Of a stretch of 37,619 nucleotides of DNA, positions 16,075 through 24,196 are shown piece after piece. The translations under genes were made by a program, and so were the position numbers. Source of the stretch: Opitutales bacterium (GTDB lineage Bacteria; Verrucomicrobiota; Verrucomicrobiia; Opitutales; Seribacteraceae); assembly GCA_900299365.1 (NCBI GenBank), contig OMJS01000172.1, positions 1 to 37,619 on the forward strand, read 5' to 3'. The notes beneath the pieces are model-generated. The model was not told the DNA's origin, ran no database searches, and saw nothing but the letters and a program-made list of their open reading frames with translations. Positions within the stretch are counted from its first letter, which is position 1, and each line of letters opens with the position of its first letter.

Positions 16075-17475
16075 TTAGGCTGATTTACGTTCCTCTTGGT
16101 AACGAGCCTCTTTCCCAGCCAGTGAGAATTTCAACGGACATCCGGAAAGTCCAAATTTTTTCTGTATTCCCTTTTCAAGATAGCGACGATAGGGCTCGTC
16201 CAACTTGTGCTCACGATTACAAAACAGCTTGATCCGAAAGGGGCGTTTTTCAACTTGTACAGCGTAGAAAATTTTAAACCGTTTACCCTTCACTTTTGCT
16301 GGGGGGCGATGCTCGAACATATCGCCAATCAATTTATTCAGGGCTGAGGTGGAGATGGACTTTTCCATCCTTGCATCCAAATCTTTTGCGACCTGCAAAA
16401 AATCCTGCATCGCATAACCAGACTGAGCAGAAACAAAAGATATTGGAGAATCCGGCAGAAAGACGAATTCTTTGCGGACAGATTCCAGGTAAGCTTTGCG
16501 GAAGGCTTTTTCATCCTCATATCCCGGTAACGGATCTTTTCTAAACCCTTCCAATGCGAGGTCCCACTTATTTACCAAGATAGCCAGAGCTTTTCCCGCA
16601 TCCAGTACATGACCAGCAAGCAATTTGTCCTGCTTGGTTACTCCTTCCCGTGCATCCAACACAAGAAAGACAACTTCTGTTTCTTCAATAGCATTTTTAG
16701 TGCGTACCGCAGAAAAATAATCCAGTGAGGTGTCTACTCTTTTACGCCTTTTAAGCCCTGCGGTATCAAACAGGCGGAATTTCCAGGGTTCTTCACTTCC
16801 ATCAGCAAGATAATCCAAGTCCAGTTCAACGGTCTCTCGTGTGGTTCCTGGAACATCGCTAACGATCAAACGTTTCATATCGAGTAAACGATTGCAAAGT
16901 GATGATTTCCCCACATTCGGACGCCCAATAAACGCTATTCGAGTACGAAGAGAATCTGGCTGACTTGATGGAAGAGTAGGCGACGGCAGAACTTCCTGAA
17001 AAAGATCAGTCAAGTTCCCTATGCCATTCCCATGCTCGGCAGATACTCCGATTTGTCGAGGAAAACCAAGCTTTTTAAACTCTTCAAATGCATAAGTATC
17101 TTCCGGGTCGTCCATTTTATTCACCACTAAAACGGGTTTTTTGCCCATTTTTCGGAATTTTTGGGCAAGGGTTTGATCGAGAGGCAAGGGACCAACTCTC
17201 CCATCTACAACAAACAAAAGTAAGTCGGCTGCTTGTATCGCAAATTGTGCCTGGTCTTCAGTTGCGTCTTGGATCTCGGCAGGAGTCATTTCTGGAATCA
17301 TTCCAATTCCTCCAGTGTCCATCAATACATACCCTTCAAGACTGTCCGCCACCACAACATCTCTTGTCACTCCAGGGCGATCGTGAACAATCGAAATTCG
17401 CTTACCAGCCAAGCGGTTAAACAGCCTACTTTTGCCCACATTGGGACGACCAACAATCGCAATACTTGGATTCAC
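16075..17475 (-). CDS. der: Ribosome biogenesis GTPase Der (EngA)
   Basis: A 466-residue protein with the unique tandem GTPase arrangement of Der. G domain 1: GRPNVGKS (9-16), DTGG (53-56), NKMD (119-122). G domain 2: GRPNVGKS (184-191), DTAGLKRR, NKWD. A KH-like C-terminal domain follows (about 365-466: NKLIGDMFEHRPPAKVKGKR, FKIFYAVQVEKRPFRIKLF). It is essential for 50S subunit assembly. The start is GTG at 17475 because the P-loop follows immediately. No strong Shine-Dalgarno is visible and it follows the aminotransferase by 24 bp. The protein ends with a basic tail (KEARYQEERKSA). Confidence 0.97.
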   Translation of the reverse strand: MNPSIAIVGRPNVGKSRLFNRLAGKRISIVHDRPGVTRDVVVADSLEGYVLMDTGGIGMIPEMTPAEIQDATEDQAQFAIQAADLLLFVVDGRVGPLPLDQTLAQKFRKMGKKPVLVVNKMDDPEDTYAFEEFKKLGFPRQIGVSAEHGNGIGNLTDLFQEVLPSPTLPSSQPDSLRTRIAFIGRPNVGKSSLCNRLLDMKRLIVSDVPGTTRETVELDLDYLADGSEEPWKFRLFDTAGLKRRKRVDTSLDYFSAVRTKNAIEETEVVFLVLDAREGVTKQDKLLAGHVLDAGKALAILVNKWDLALEGFRKDPLPGYEDEKAFRKAYLESVRKEFVFLPDSPISFVSAQSGYAMQDFLQVAKDLDARMEKSISTSALNKLIGDMFEHRPPAKVKGKRFKIFYAVQVEKRPFRIKLFCNREHKLDEPYRRYLEKGIQKKFGLSGCPLKFSLAGKEARYQEERKSA

Positions 17476-17499
17476 AAATTAAATGGAGCAACCAATGGA

Positions 17500-18699
17500 T
17501 TAGCCTGCTGCAGGGACTGACTGATTTTCTGCCCGTACTTGATCAACAAATTTTTCCATCCGGCTAGTCGCTTCAACCAATTTCTCATAGGATGTCGAAA
17601 AACTGGCTCTTACATGACCTTTGCCATGCGGTCCAAACGCGGTTCCTGGAACCACCGCAACTTCCGATTCCCGCAAGAGACGATGACAAAATTCAACCTC
17701 GTCTAGTCTAGTACTCGGAGAAACTGAAGGAAATGCATAAAAGGACCCCCGTGGCAGATGACAATCGAGACCCATTTCATTAAACCTACGCACAACAAAA
17801 TCCCTGCGTTTTGAATATTGATCCCTCATGCGTAGAACATCTTCAATTCCATTCCGCAAAGCTTCAATCGCTGCTTCCTGACTAAGAATGGGGGCACACA
17901 TCATACAATATTGATGAATCTTCATCATTGCATCGATTAACCAATCCGGCCCGCAGGCAAATCCAACCCTAAATCCAGTCATTGCAAAGGCCTTGGAAAA
18001 TCCATGTAAAAAAATAGTTCGGTCCTGCATACCTGGAAATGAAGCAATGCTCAGGTGCTCTCCCTCATAAGTTAATTCGGCGTAGATTTCATCGCTTATG
18101 ACGATCAAATCTTTCTCCACAGCAAATTTTGCCAATTTCTCAAGCTTCTCTCGATTAGCCGTTCCTCCAGTTGGATTTGTCGGGAAATTGAGCATTAATA
18201 CTTTACAACCCGGCTCCCATGCCCGTTCAAAAGCATCAGGGTCGAGGGCAAAAGAATAATCCGGACTGGTTGCCACTGGAATTGCTTCACCAAAGGCAAG
18301 CGAGATACTTGGTGCGTATGACACATAACACGGTTCGTGGTACATCACCTTGTCACCCGGATTGATCAAGGCACGGAGGGCAATATCAATAGCCTCGGAA
18401 ACTCCCACAGTAACCAAAATCTCGTTTCCTGGATCGTAAGCAGGACCAAAATGTTTCTCCACATAGGCGGAAATTTCTTTTCTTAAAGAAAGTAGACCCC
18501 GATTATCGGTGTAGGAAGTTTTTCCTTTCTCCAGAGCAAATATAGAAGACTCCCGGATTTTCCATGGAGTAATAAAATCAGGTTCACCAATTCCCAAAGA
18601 AATGGCCTGCGGCATTTCTGAAACAATTGCAAAAAAGTCGCGAATGCCTGATCTGGGCAAACCACTTACATGTTTGGCAATGTAATCCTGTGGATTCAT
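17500..18699 (-). CDS. Class I/II pyridoxal-phosphate aminotransferase
   Basis: A 399-residue fold-type I PLP enzyme, start at ATG 18699 (MNPQDYIAKHVSGL) rather than the GTG 15 bases upstream. Key elements: SLGIGEPDFITPW, YHEPCYVSYAPS, NFPTNPTGGTANREKLEKL (PLP-contacting Asn), VISDEIYAELTYEG (Asp to pyridine N), the Schiff-base Lys in HGFSKAFAMTGFRVG, and VRASFSTSYEKL with the substrate-binding Arg. It belongs to the same superfamily as, but is not a close copy of, the enzyme at 10669-11856. Related proteins are often annotated as aspartate, aromatic or LL-diaminopimelate-type aminotransferases. It lies 7 bp after the Lrp/AsnC-type gene, a pairing common for amino-acid enzymes with their regulator. 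Confidence 0.9.
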   Translation of the reverse strand: MNPQDYIAKHVSGLPRSGIRDFFAIVSEMPQAISLGIGEPDFITPWKIRESSIFALEKGKTSYTDNRGLLSLRKEISAYVEKHFGPAYDPGNEILVTVGVSEAIDIALRALINPGDKVMYHEPCYVSYAPSISLAFGEAIPVATSPDYSFALDPDAFERAWEPGCKVLMLNFPTNPTGGTANREKLEKLAKFAVEKDLIVISDEIYAELTYEGEHLSIASFPGMQDRTIFLHGFSKAFAMTGFRVGFACGPDWLIDAMMKIHQYCMMCAPILSQEAAIEALRNGIEDVLRMRDQYSKRRDFVVRRFNEMGLDCHLPRGSFYAFPSVSPSTRLDEVEFCHRLLRESEVAVVPGTAFGPHGKGHVRASFSTSYEKLVEATSRMEKFVDQVRAENQSVPAAG

Positions 18700-18706
18700 G
18701 AGAAAA

Positions 18707-19189
18707 TTAAGCACTCACTGCGGGCTTTTCTGGGTTTTCTCCCTCCCTGTTTAATAGATGCCCGTGTTCTTTGTACGAACGGAGTAAAAAATGGGTAGCA
18801 GTTGAAAGCACCCCGTCAATCGTGGCAAGACGTTCAGAGACAAAGGTGGCAACAGCATGCAAGTCTTTTCCTTTTACAATGACAAGTAAATCATAAGCAC
18901 CAGACATCAAGTGACAATCCTCCACTTCCTCGAACTTGGAAATTCGATGAGCCAATCGATTAAAGCCACCTTCACGTTCCGGACTGATTTTCACCTCAAT
19001 AACAGACTTTACTTCTCCTCCCTCCCCTTTGGAAGGATTAATCAAAGGTACCCAGCCCATCAATACACCTTCATCTTTTAAGAATGTTAGCTCTTTCTCC
19101 ACATCTTCAGGTGAGCGATCGAGAATTTTCCCCAGATACACAGGGTCGGGGTTACCGGTTTCTTGAATGATGGAAAGTAAATCGCTCAT
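18707..19189 (-). CDS. Lrp/AsnC family transcriptional regulator
   Basis: A 160-residue protein. The N-terminal region (about 1-45: PVYLGKILDRSPEDVEKELT, FLKDEGVLMGWVPLINP) is the winged helix-turn-helix in which HTH and wing are recognisable. Residues about 62-140 form the RAM ligand-binding/oligomerisation domain (SVIEVKISPEREGGFNRLA, CHLMSGAYDLLVIVKGKDL, TATHFLLRSYKEHG). A C-terminal acidic tail of about 15 residues is extra. Lrp/AsnC proteins form octamers and respond to amino acids. Being directly upstream of the aminotransferase, it probably controls this pair, possibly autogenously. No operator could be identified. Confidence 0.9.
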   Translation of the reverse strand: MSDLLSIIQETGNPDPVYLGKILDRSPEDVEKELTFLKDEGVLMGWVPLINPSKGEGGEVKSVIEVKISPEREGGFNRLAHRISKFEEVEDCHLMSGAYDLLVIVKGKDLHAVATFVSERLATIDGVLSTATHFLLRSYKEHGHLLNREGENPEKPAVSA

Positions 19190-19283
19190 AAATAAATATC
19201 TATTCTAACAATTGTGAATAACTCAGTAAAGATACAAAGGTGGATTATAAAGTTTTGCATTTTTGGTTTATTTAGCGAGATTT

Positions 19284-19841
19284 TCACAAGTCTAATTTTA
19301 CAAGAAGCATCAAAATTGCATTCAAACCAATGGAATGTGTGATCGAGCCATCCTGAACCATTCTTTTAAGTTCATGGACCGGATACAACTCCGTTATCAG
19401 TTCTTCATGTTGATCGAAATTTACATCAGCCAATTTTATCACATTTCTAACCAAGACAATGTGACAACGGTTTGATAGTATGGCCGCATTTGGCCGTACC
19501 ACTCCTAGTAGTTCAGGATCGCTGCCTACATAACCGGTTTCTTCTTGTAATTCTCTCAATCCAGCAGTCAGGGGATTTTCCCCTTTTTCCACAACCCCGC
19601 CGGGAGGTTCCAGAGAAAATTCCTTACTTCCGTAGCGGAATTGACGAACCAAGATCAATTCATTGCTTTCTGTAAGGGCAAGCACATTGACCCAGTCATT
19701 GGTATTAAGTACGAAAAAATCACCAGATAACCCATCCGATCTTCGCTGGAGTGTTTGTTTACGAACTTCAAAAATTCGACAATCCGCATGCAGTTCGTCT
19801 TTTTTTACATCCCACAAACTTGGAATATTTTTTTCTTTCAA
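19284..19841 (-). CDS. NUDIX hydrolase (ADP-sugar pyrophosphatase-like)
   Basis: A 185-residue protein with a perfect Nudix box GGVVEKGENPLTAGL-RELQEETGY (about 90-113; G-x5-E-x7-REUxEExGU). The N-terminal part (CRIFEVRKQTLQRRSDG, FFVLNTNDWVNVLALTES) resembles the ADP-ribose/ADP-sugar pyrophosphatase subgroup, which hydrolyses nucleoside-diphosphate sugars. The start is TTG, supported by an AAGGAG Shine-Dalgarno at 19850-19855, and it overlaps the TGA of the upstream phosphatase gene (TTGA). That implies translational coupling with gmhB. With the heptose genes upstream, a role in turnover of ADP- or nucleotide sugars is plausible but unproven. Confidence 0.9.
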   Translation of the reverse strand: MKEKNIPSLWDVKKDELHADCRIFEVRKQTLQRRSDGLSGDFFVLNTNDWVNVLALTESNELILVRQFRYGSKEFSLEPPGGVVEKGENPLTAGLRELQEETGYVGSDPELLGVVRPNAAILSNRCHIVLVRNVIKLADVNFDQHEELITELYPVHELKRMVQDGSITHSIGLNAILMLLVKLDL

Positions 19842-20377
19842 AACAATAACTCCTTGGAAACAAACTCACATAGATCTAAATAGATGGGAACATGCGATCT
19901 TCGGGCTAATTCTTTGATCTCGTCATCCATTGGCTTCCCAGTTCTTACAAGTGCACCTCGCATACCAGCGGATATTCCCGTTTGGGGATCAATCCACTTA
20001 TCGCCTACCACCCAGCACTGAGATGGTTCCAATTCATATTTCTTAATCATTTCTAATTCGAACCTTGGTGATGGTTTTCGGTAAATAATTTTTTCTTCAG
20101 GAGATTCCGGAGCAATACAAACTTCGGTGAAAAAATCTTCTGTCCAGCCAAATTCATGATTCATTCTTTGATTACATGCTGACACATCAGTCCAATCATA
20201 ATACCCACGGGCAATTCCCGATTGGTTAGTATGCATGAAAAGCAAAAAGCCTGCATTTTTAGCTTTTTGCAAGGCAGAGCCAGCAGACGGAATAATTTCT
20301 AATTTTTTGGGATCTTTTAAATAGTGGGCATCCTTGATCAATGTACCATCACGGTCCAAAAACAGGGCTCGGTTCAT
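19838..20377 (-). CDS. gmhB: HAD-family phosphatase, GmhB-like (D-glycero-D-manno-heptose 1,7-bisphosphate 7-phosphatase)
   Basis: A 179-residue HAD-IIIA phosphatase. Motif I is FLDRDGTLI (nucleophile and acid/base Asp), motif II is HTNQSGIARG, a motif III-like Lys lies in YRKPSPRFEL, and motif IV is VVGDKWIDPQTG. NQSGIARG and RKPxP are characteristic of GmhB and HisB-N. The usual GmhB zinc loop (Cys-x-His ... Cys-x-Cys) is incomplete here: the loop reads CIAPESPEEKIIYRKPSP, with only one cysteine. ATG 20377 has AGGAG 5 bases upstream, which is better than the GTG at 20383. It follows the heptose kinase by 11 bp. By context it makes heptose 1-phosphate; the missing zinc ligands leave specificity open. 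Confidence 0.83.
   Translation of the reverse strand: MNRALFLDRDGTLIKDAHYLKDPKKLEIIPSAGSALQKAKNAGFLLFMHTNQSGIARGYYDWTDVSACNQRMNHEFGWTEDFFTEVCIAPESPEEKIIYRKPSPRFELEMIKKYELEPSQCWVVGDKWIDPQTGISAGMRGALVRTGKPMDDEIKELARRSHVPIYLDLCEFVSKELLF
19850..19855 (-). promoter_or_regulatory. Strong Shine-Dalgarno for the NUDIX gene
   Basis: AAGGAG on the minus strand, 8 bases before the TTG start at 19841, inside the 3' end of the gmhB-like gene. It makes the non-AUG start convincing. Confidence 0.75.
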
Positions 20378-20388
20378 CCTCACTCCTT

Positions 20389-21336
20389 TTACGGGGTAAG
20401 GATTTCTGCTGGAGAAACGGTTGCGGTACCTACTTTCCCTACCACTACCCCAGCCGCGAGGTTAGCAAATTCGGCGGCTTGTTCAAAAGATTGTCCAGCG
20501 GCTAAAGCAAGGGTTAAAGACGCAATCACCGTATCCCCAGCACCTGACACATCAAACACTTCCCGTGCAGCAGTGGGGATAATTCTTTCCACCTTCCCGG
20601 ATTTTGATAGGAGCATTCCCTCAGCACCGAGAGTGACCGCAAGCATTTTTGGGGTATGCATTTCAAAAATACTCTTCACCACTTGCTCAGAGGGGAATCG
20701 GTCCCTCGTTTCCCTAGACAAACCGGCAAGCTCAAAAGCTTCAAGCCGATTGGGGGTAAGAAGATCTGGATGGGAGTAATTCAATAACCTGCTTGGTTTG
20801 GGATCGATCGCTAAAAACCGGGCAACTTTTCGAACAAGCGCAATTAATTCATTGGTCACAAAGCCCTTCCCGTAATCCGAAATAATCACGGCATCAACCC
20901 TCTCAACTTTCTCCGCAATGATTTCACCAAGGTGTGATAGGTCGGGTTTGTATTCATCAATGGAAGCCTCCCTATCCACTCTGCAGATTTGTTGATTGGA
21001 TGCAGTGACCCTCGATTTTGAAACAGTAGGTGCGTTGGCAAAACGAAATTTGGGATCCACTAAAATGTCTTGTGATTGCAAAATTTGGATCAATTCATCT
21101 CCGCGACTATCCTGACCATACCAACCAACAGATTCAACTTGGGCTCCCAAAGATTTCAGGTTCAGGGCAACATTGGCAGCCCCCCCCGCAACAGATCGTT
21201 CTTCCCTGACTGCCAAAACTGGGACAGGTGCTTCTGGAGAAATACGAGTGACGTCGCCAATTACATAACGGTCGAGCATAACATCTCCAATCACTAAAAC
21301 CCGAAGGCTCTTGATCTGTTTAAGAAGATCTTTCAT
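20389..21336 (-). CDS. D-glycero-beta-D-manno-heptose-7-phosphate kinase (HldE N-domain/RfaE1 type)
   Basis: A 315-residue PfkB-family sugar kinase. It carries GDVMLDRYVIGDVTRISPEA, the dimer-region GGAANVALNLKSLGA, IIDYGKG-like IISDYGKGFV, DPKPSRLLNYSHPDLLTPN and the catalytic/anion-hole motif FDVSGAGDTVIASL near the C-terminus. The opening and ISPEAPVPV pattern are those of the heptose kinase (RfaE domain I). No cytidylyltransferase-like domain II is attached, so the adenylylation step needs a separate HldC-type enzyme outside the window. The ATG at 21336 lies only 17 bp from the divergent DUF192 gene. It heads the heptose unit with gmhB and NUDIX, supplying ADP-heptose to LPS core. Confidence 0.9.
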   Translation of the reverse strand: MKDLLKQIKSLRVLVIGDVMLDRYVIGDVTRISPEAPVPVLAVREERSVAGGAANVALNLKSLGAQVESVGWYGQDSRGDELIQILQSQDILVDPKFRFANAPTVSKSRVTASNQQICRVDREASIDEYKPDLSHLGEIIAEKVERVDAVIISDYGKGFVTNELIALVRKVARFLAIDPKPSRLLNYSHPDLLTPNRLEAFELAGLSRETRDRFPSEQVVKSIFEMHTPKMLAVTLGAEGMLLSKSGKVERIIPTAAREVFDVSGAGDTVIASLTLALAAGQSFEQAAEFANLAAGVVVGKVGTATVSPAEILTP

Positions 21337-21348
21337 CAAATATATACT
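21320..21348 (+). promoter_or_regulatory. Candidate promoter for the DUF192 gene
   Basis: TTAAGA (21320-21325), a 17-bp spacer and TATACT (21343-21348), with ATG only 5 bases later. The -35 half lies inside the hldE coding region. No Shine-Dalgarno is visible, so a leaderless mRNA is suggested. The -35 match is modest. Confidence 0.35.
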
Positions 21349-21353
21349 AGATC

Positions 21354-21872
21354 ATGAGATATTTTTTTCATCTGCCAACTGTCTTCCTGCTGATCGGGTT
21401 AACTTGCTGCAAGGAACTCGCACATAATCCTGAGCCAATCCCGAAACCAAACAAGCATTATGATATTAATGTTGGTGAAGTTTTGTTAAGGTTAGAACTG
21501 GCAAGAACTCCGAGTGAGAGAGAGCTAGGACTTATGCATCGCGGGAGTCTCAACAAAAAAGAAGGGATGTTATTTATCTTCGAAACGCCGCAATTACAAA
21601 GATTTTGGATGAAAAATACCCGAATTCCATTGGATATTGGATATTTTTCAGCGGATGGATATTTGAAGGAGATACACCACGGACGCCCTTTTGATCTTAC
21701 TGGTATGCCCTCCAGATCAAATTCATTACAATTTGTGGTGGAGTTAGGAGCAGATGAATTCCGGGACTTAGGGATCAAATTGGGCGATCGAATTGACCTG
21801 GAAATGATCTCAAATGCAATCTTATCAAGCGGGGGAAACCCAGCAAATTATAACTTAGCAACCGAGCGATAA
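21354..21872 (+). CDS. DUF192 domain lipoprotein
   Basis: A 172-residue protein with an export signal (MRYFFHLPTVFLLIGLTCC, probable lipobox at Cys18/19). A complete DUF192 domain follows from about residue 45 to 155: LELARTPSERELGLMHRGSL, EGMLFIFETPQLQRFWMKNT, RIPLDIGYFSADGYLKEI and the final GIKLGDRID. This small beta-rich domain is widespread, usually at the membrane, and has no established reaction. The gene is divergent from hldE (17 bp apart) and its last 25 bases overlap the convergent galE gene. It is the only plus-strand gene between 8929 and the right edge. Confidence 0.87.
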   Translation: MRYFFHLPTVFLLIGLTCCKELAHNPEPIPKPNKHYDINVGEVLLRLELARTPSERELGLMHRGSLNKKEGMLFIFETPQLQRFWMKNTRIPLDIGYFSADGYLKEIHHGRPFDLTGMPSRSNSLQFVVELGADEFRDLGIKLGDRIDLEMISNAILSSGGNPANYNLATER

Positions 21873-22879
21873 CCCATTGGGTTTTTACTTTGCCAGTTCC
21901 AAGCATCGGTAAGCATTTCTTCTAAACCGCGGGTAGTTTTCCAGCCCAATAAATCTTCCGCCAATGACGGATTGGACCAAGCTTCGGTCACATCCCCTGC
22001 CCTTCTCTCCGCAAATTCAAAGGAGATTTTTTGACCTGTAGCTTTTTCAAATGCACTAATGACCTCTAGGACGCTCGACCCTCTTCCCGTCCCTAGGTTA
22101 CAAATAAATCCGTCGTTGTTTTTTTCTAAAGCTTGAAGTGCTTTTAAATGAGCATCCGCCAGATCAACCACATGAAGATAATCTCTCACTGCGGTACCGT
22201 CCCGTGTTGGATAATCAGAACCAAACACCCGAAGCTTTTCGTGCTGTCCAATTGCCACCTGACAAACAAAAGGAACAAGATTGCCAGGAATTCCTTGGGG
22301 ATCTTCCCCAATTTCTCCACTTGGGTGAGCACCCACCGGATTGAAGTACCTAAGCACCGCTGCTTGAAAATTTTTATTAACACTAGCATGGTCACCTATG
22401 ATCTCCTCCATTTGAAACTTGGTCCGGCCATAGGGGCTGGAAACTCCTCCTACTGGATGGGATTCATTGATCGGCACTTGCTTCGGTTCGCCATACACCG
22501 TGCAGGAAGAGCTAAAAACAAGGTGATTGACGCTAGCTAATTCCATCGCCCGCAATAGGCAAATTGAGCCGACAACATTGTTGTGATAATATTTCAAAGG
22601 AAATTCAGTCGATTCTCCCACCGCTTTCAACGCAGCAAAATGAACCACTGCTAAAATATCTGAATGCTCGTCAAAGATTTGGTGCAGTTTAGATTGGTCG
22701 GTCAAATCCCCTTCAACCACAAAAGGGTCTTTTCGAGCTAACTTTCCAACCCGAACTAAGGATTCTGGAAAGGAATTGGAGAAATTATCAAGCACCACCA
22801 CTTCATACCCAGATTCTAATAAAGCTAGAGTGGTATGACTCCCTATATATCCTGCTCCACCAGTTACCAAAACTTTCAT
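21848..22879 (-). CDS. galE: UDP-glucose/UDP-galactose 4-epimerase
   Basis: A 343-residue extended short-chain dehydrogenase. NAD-binding VTGGAGYIGSHT (5-16), SSSCTVYGEP (123-132, catalytic Ser region), catalytic Y150 and K154 in SSPYGRTKFQMEE, DYLHVVDLADAHLKAL, and NLGTGRGSSVLEVI. Length and motifs match GalE. It interconverts UDP-Glc and UDP-Gal (or the N-acetyl forms), supplying precursors to the surface polysaccharide cluster. Its ATG overlaps the TAA of the upstream sugar transferase by 1 nt (TAATG), so translation is coupled. It is the last gene of the cluster. Substrate size (with or without N-acetyl) cannot be told from sequence. Confidence 0.94.
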   Translation of the reverse strand: MKVLVTGGAGYIGSHTTLALLESGYEVVVLDNFSNSFPESLVRVGKLARKDPFVVEGDLTDQSKLHQIFDEHSDILAVVHFAALKAVGESTEFPLKYYHNNVVGSICLLRAMELASVNHLVFSSSCTVYGEPKQVPINESHPVGGVSSPYGRTKFQMEEIIGDHASVNKNFQAAVLRYFNPVGAHPSGEIGEDPQGIPGNLVPFVCQVAIGQHEKLRVFGSDYPTRDGTAVRDYLHVVDLADAHLKALQALEKNNDGFICNLGTGRGSSVLEVISAFEKATGQKISFEFAERRAGDVTEAWSNPSLAEDLLGWKTTRGLEEMLTDAWNWQSKNPMGYRSVAKL

Positions 22880-24186
22880 TAACGACTCCCCTTGGTTAGA
22901 GACCGCAAAGTGGACAAAATAATTTCCAAGTCCAAAAAGAAGGAAGCATTTTTGACATAGAATAAATCGTAGGCCAATTTTTCTTCGGAGGTCTCCAGGT
23001 CTGATGCGTACTGGTATTTAATTTGAGCCCATCCGGTCAATCCAGGTTTCAATAAATACCGACAATTCCAATAGGGTAATTTTTTGATAATTTCATCTTC
23101 TAGCTCCGGGCGTTCCGGGCGTGGGCCTACGACCGACATATCACCCTTGATCACATTCCAAAACTGTGGAATTTCATCAATCCTTGTACTGCGCAGAAAC
23201 CTGCCCACATGGGTAACCCGATGATCTTTCTTAGCAGCCCATTCAGCCCCCCTTCTTTCTGAATTTGGAATCATCGTTCTCAATTTGTATAGAATGTATG
23301 GACGATTTAAATATCCGGACCTTTTTTGAGAGAAAAATAAGGGAAATCCAGATTCGAGAAATATAGCAATAGAGGCGAGAAAAAGAATGGGAATTCCAAT
23401 GACCAGACCAAGGCAAGAAATTATTACATCCAACAAACGTTTCATCCTTCGGACAACTGGGTCTCTTTGCCTTAAATCCAATTTCGTTAGCCAATCTTCG
23501 TTGATTTCGGAATGTGGGATCTTTTGAGAAAAAGTCTCCCATAATGCTGATACACTCAAGACACGAACTCCTGATGCAAGTAACGCCATTACATCTAATT
23601 CCTTTTCAGTTTTGTCCCATATAACAATATCCACTTCATTTTCTACGCAATATTCAAGTAGATCACCCTTTTTAGACTCTAAAGAAAGCCAATCAATTTT
23701 CTCCCCCATAGCTTCCAAACTGGAGGTAATTTGATGAGCCTCACCCTCAGGTAAATGGACTAAGATTTTCCATGGGTTTCTTTGTTTAATTCCTTCCAAC
23801 AAAGCCAAAAAGAGGAAGCCCGATATGCCTGTTAGGGTAATCATTTTCAAAATAGCCAAACGCCCGACAAATTCGAATTCAATTACCCATACAATTAAGA
23901 TTAATCCTAGTGAACCCATTGCCGATGAGACGAACGAGAGAACCCCTTTTTTCCAAATTAAGTTTCGTTGGTTGTTAGTAAAAAGACCGATGATCTCCCC
24001 AGAAATCAAACAGGAAATTCCATAAAAAATTGAATATATCATCAAGCGTTCCTTGGTTACATTTAACAAGGTTTCACTTTGTGGTGAGGCAAAGATTATT
24101 ACACCTAAACAAGTAGCCATAGCAAAGAGCTGAAAAATGAAAAGTTTGGTAACTTTACTTAAATTCCAATGCTCTTTACGGTTCAT
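22879..24186 (-). CDS. Polyprenyl-phosphate sugar-1-phosphate transferase (WcaJ/WbaP-type, initiates glycan assembly)
   Basis: A 435-residue membrane protein. The N-terminal half has four or so hydrophobic segments (about 12-32, 45-65, 80-105, 110-130) and a soluble region (about 135-230). The C-terminal bacterial sugar transferase domain (about 240-435) shows [82 protein letters not shown] and [14 protein letters not shown]. This is the PHPT family: it transfers hexose-1-phosphate or a related phosphosugar to undecaprenyl phosphate at the inner-membrane face, the first step of O-antigen or capsule repeat-unit synthesis. It lies in the polysaccharide cluster, 10 bp from the GT4 gene. The first sugar is not determined by sequence. 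Confidence 0.93.
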   Translation of the reverse strand: MNRKEHWNLSKVTKLFIFQLFAMATCLGVIIFASPQSETLLNVTKERLMIYSIFYGISCLISGEIIGLFTNNQRNLIWKKGVLSFVSSAMGSLGLILIVWVIEFEFVGRLAILKMITLTGISGFLFLALLEGIKQRNPWKILVHLPEGEAHQITSSLEAMGEKIDWLSLESKKGDLLEYCVENEVDIVIWDKTEKELDVMALLASGVRVLSVSALWETFSQKIPHSEINEDWLTKLDLRQRDPVVRRMKRLLDVIISCLGLVIGIPILFLASIAIFLESGFPLFFSQKRSGYLNRPYILYKLRTMIPNSERRGAEWAAKKDHRVTHVGRFLRSTRIDEIPQFWNVIKGDMSVVGPRPERPELEDEIIKKLPYWNCRYLLKPGLTGWAQIKYQYASDLETSEEKLAYDLFYVKNASFFLDLEIILSTLRSLTKGSR

Positions 24187-24196
24187 CTTAAAGTTC

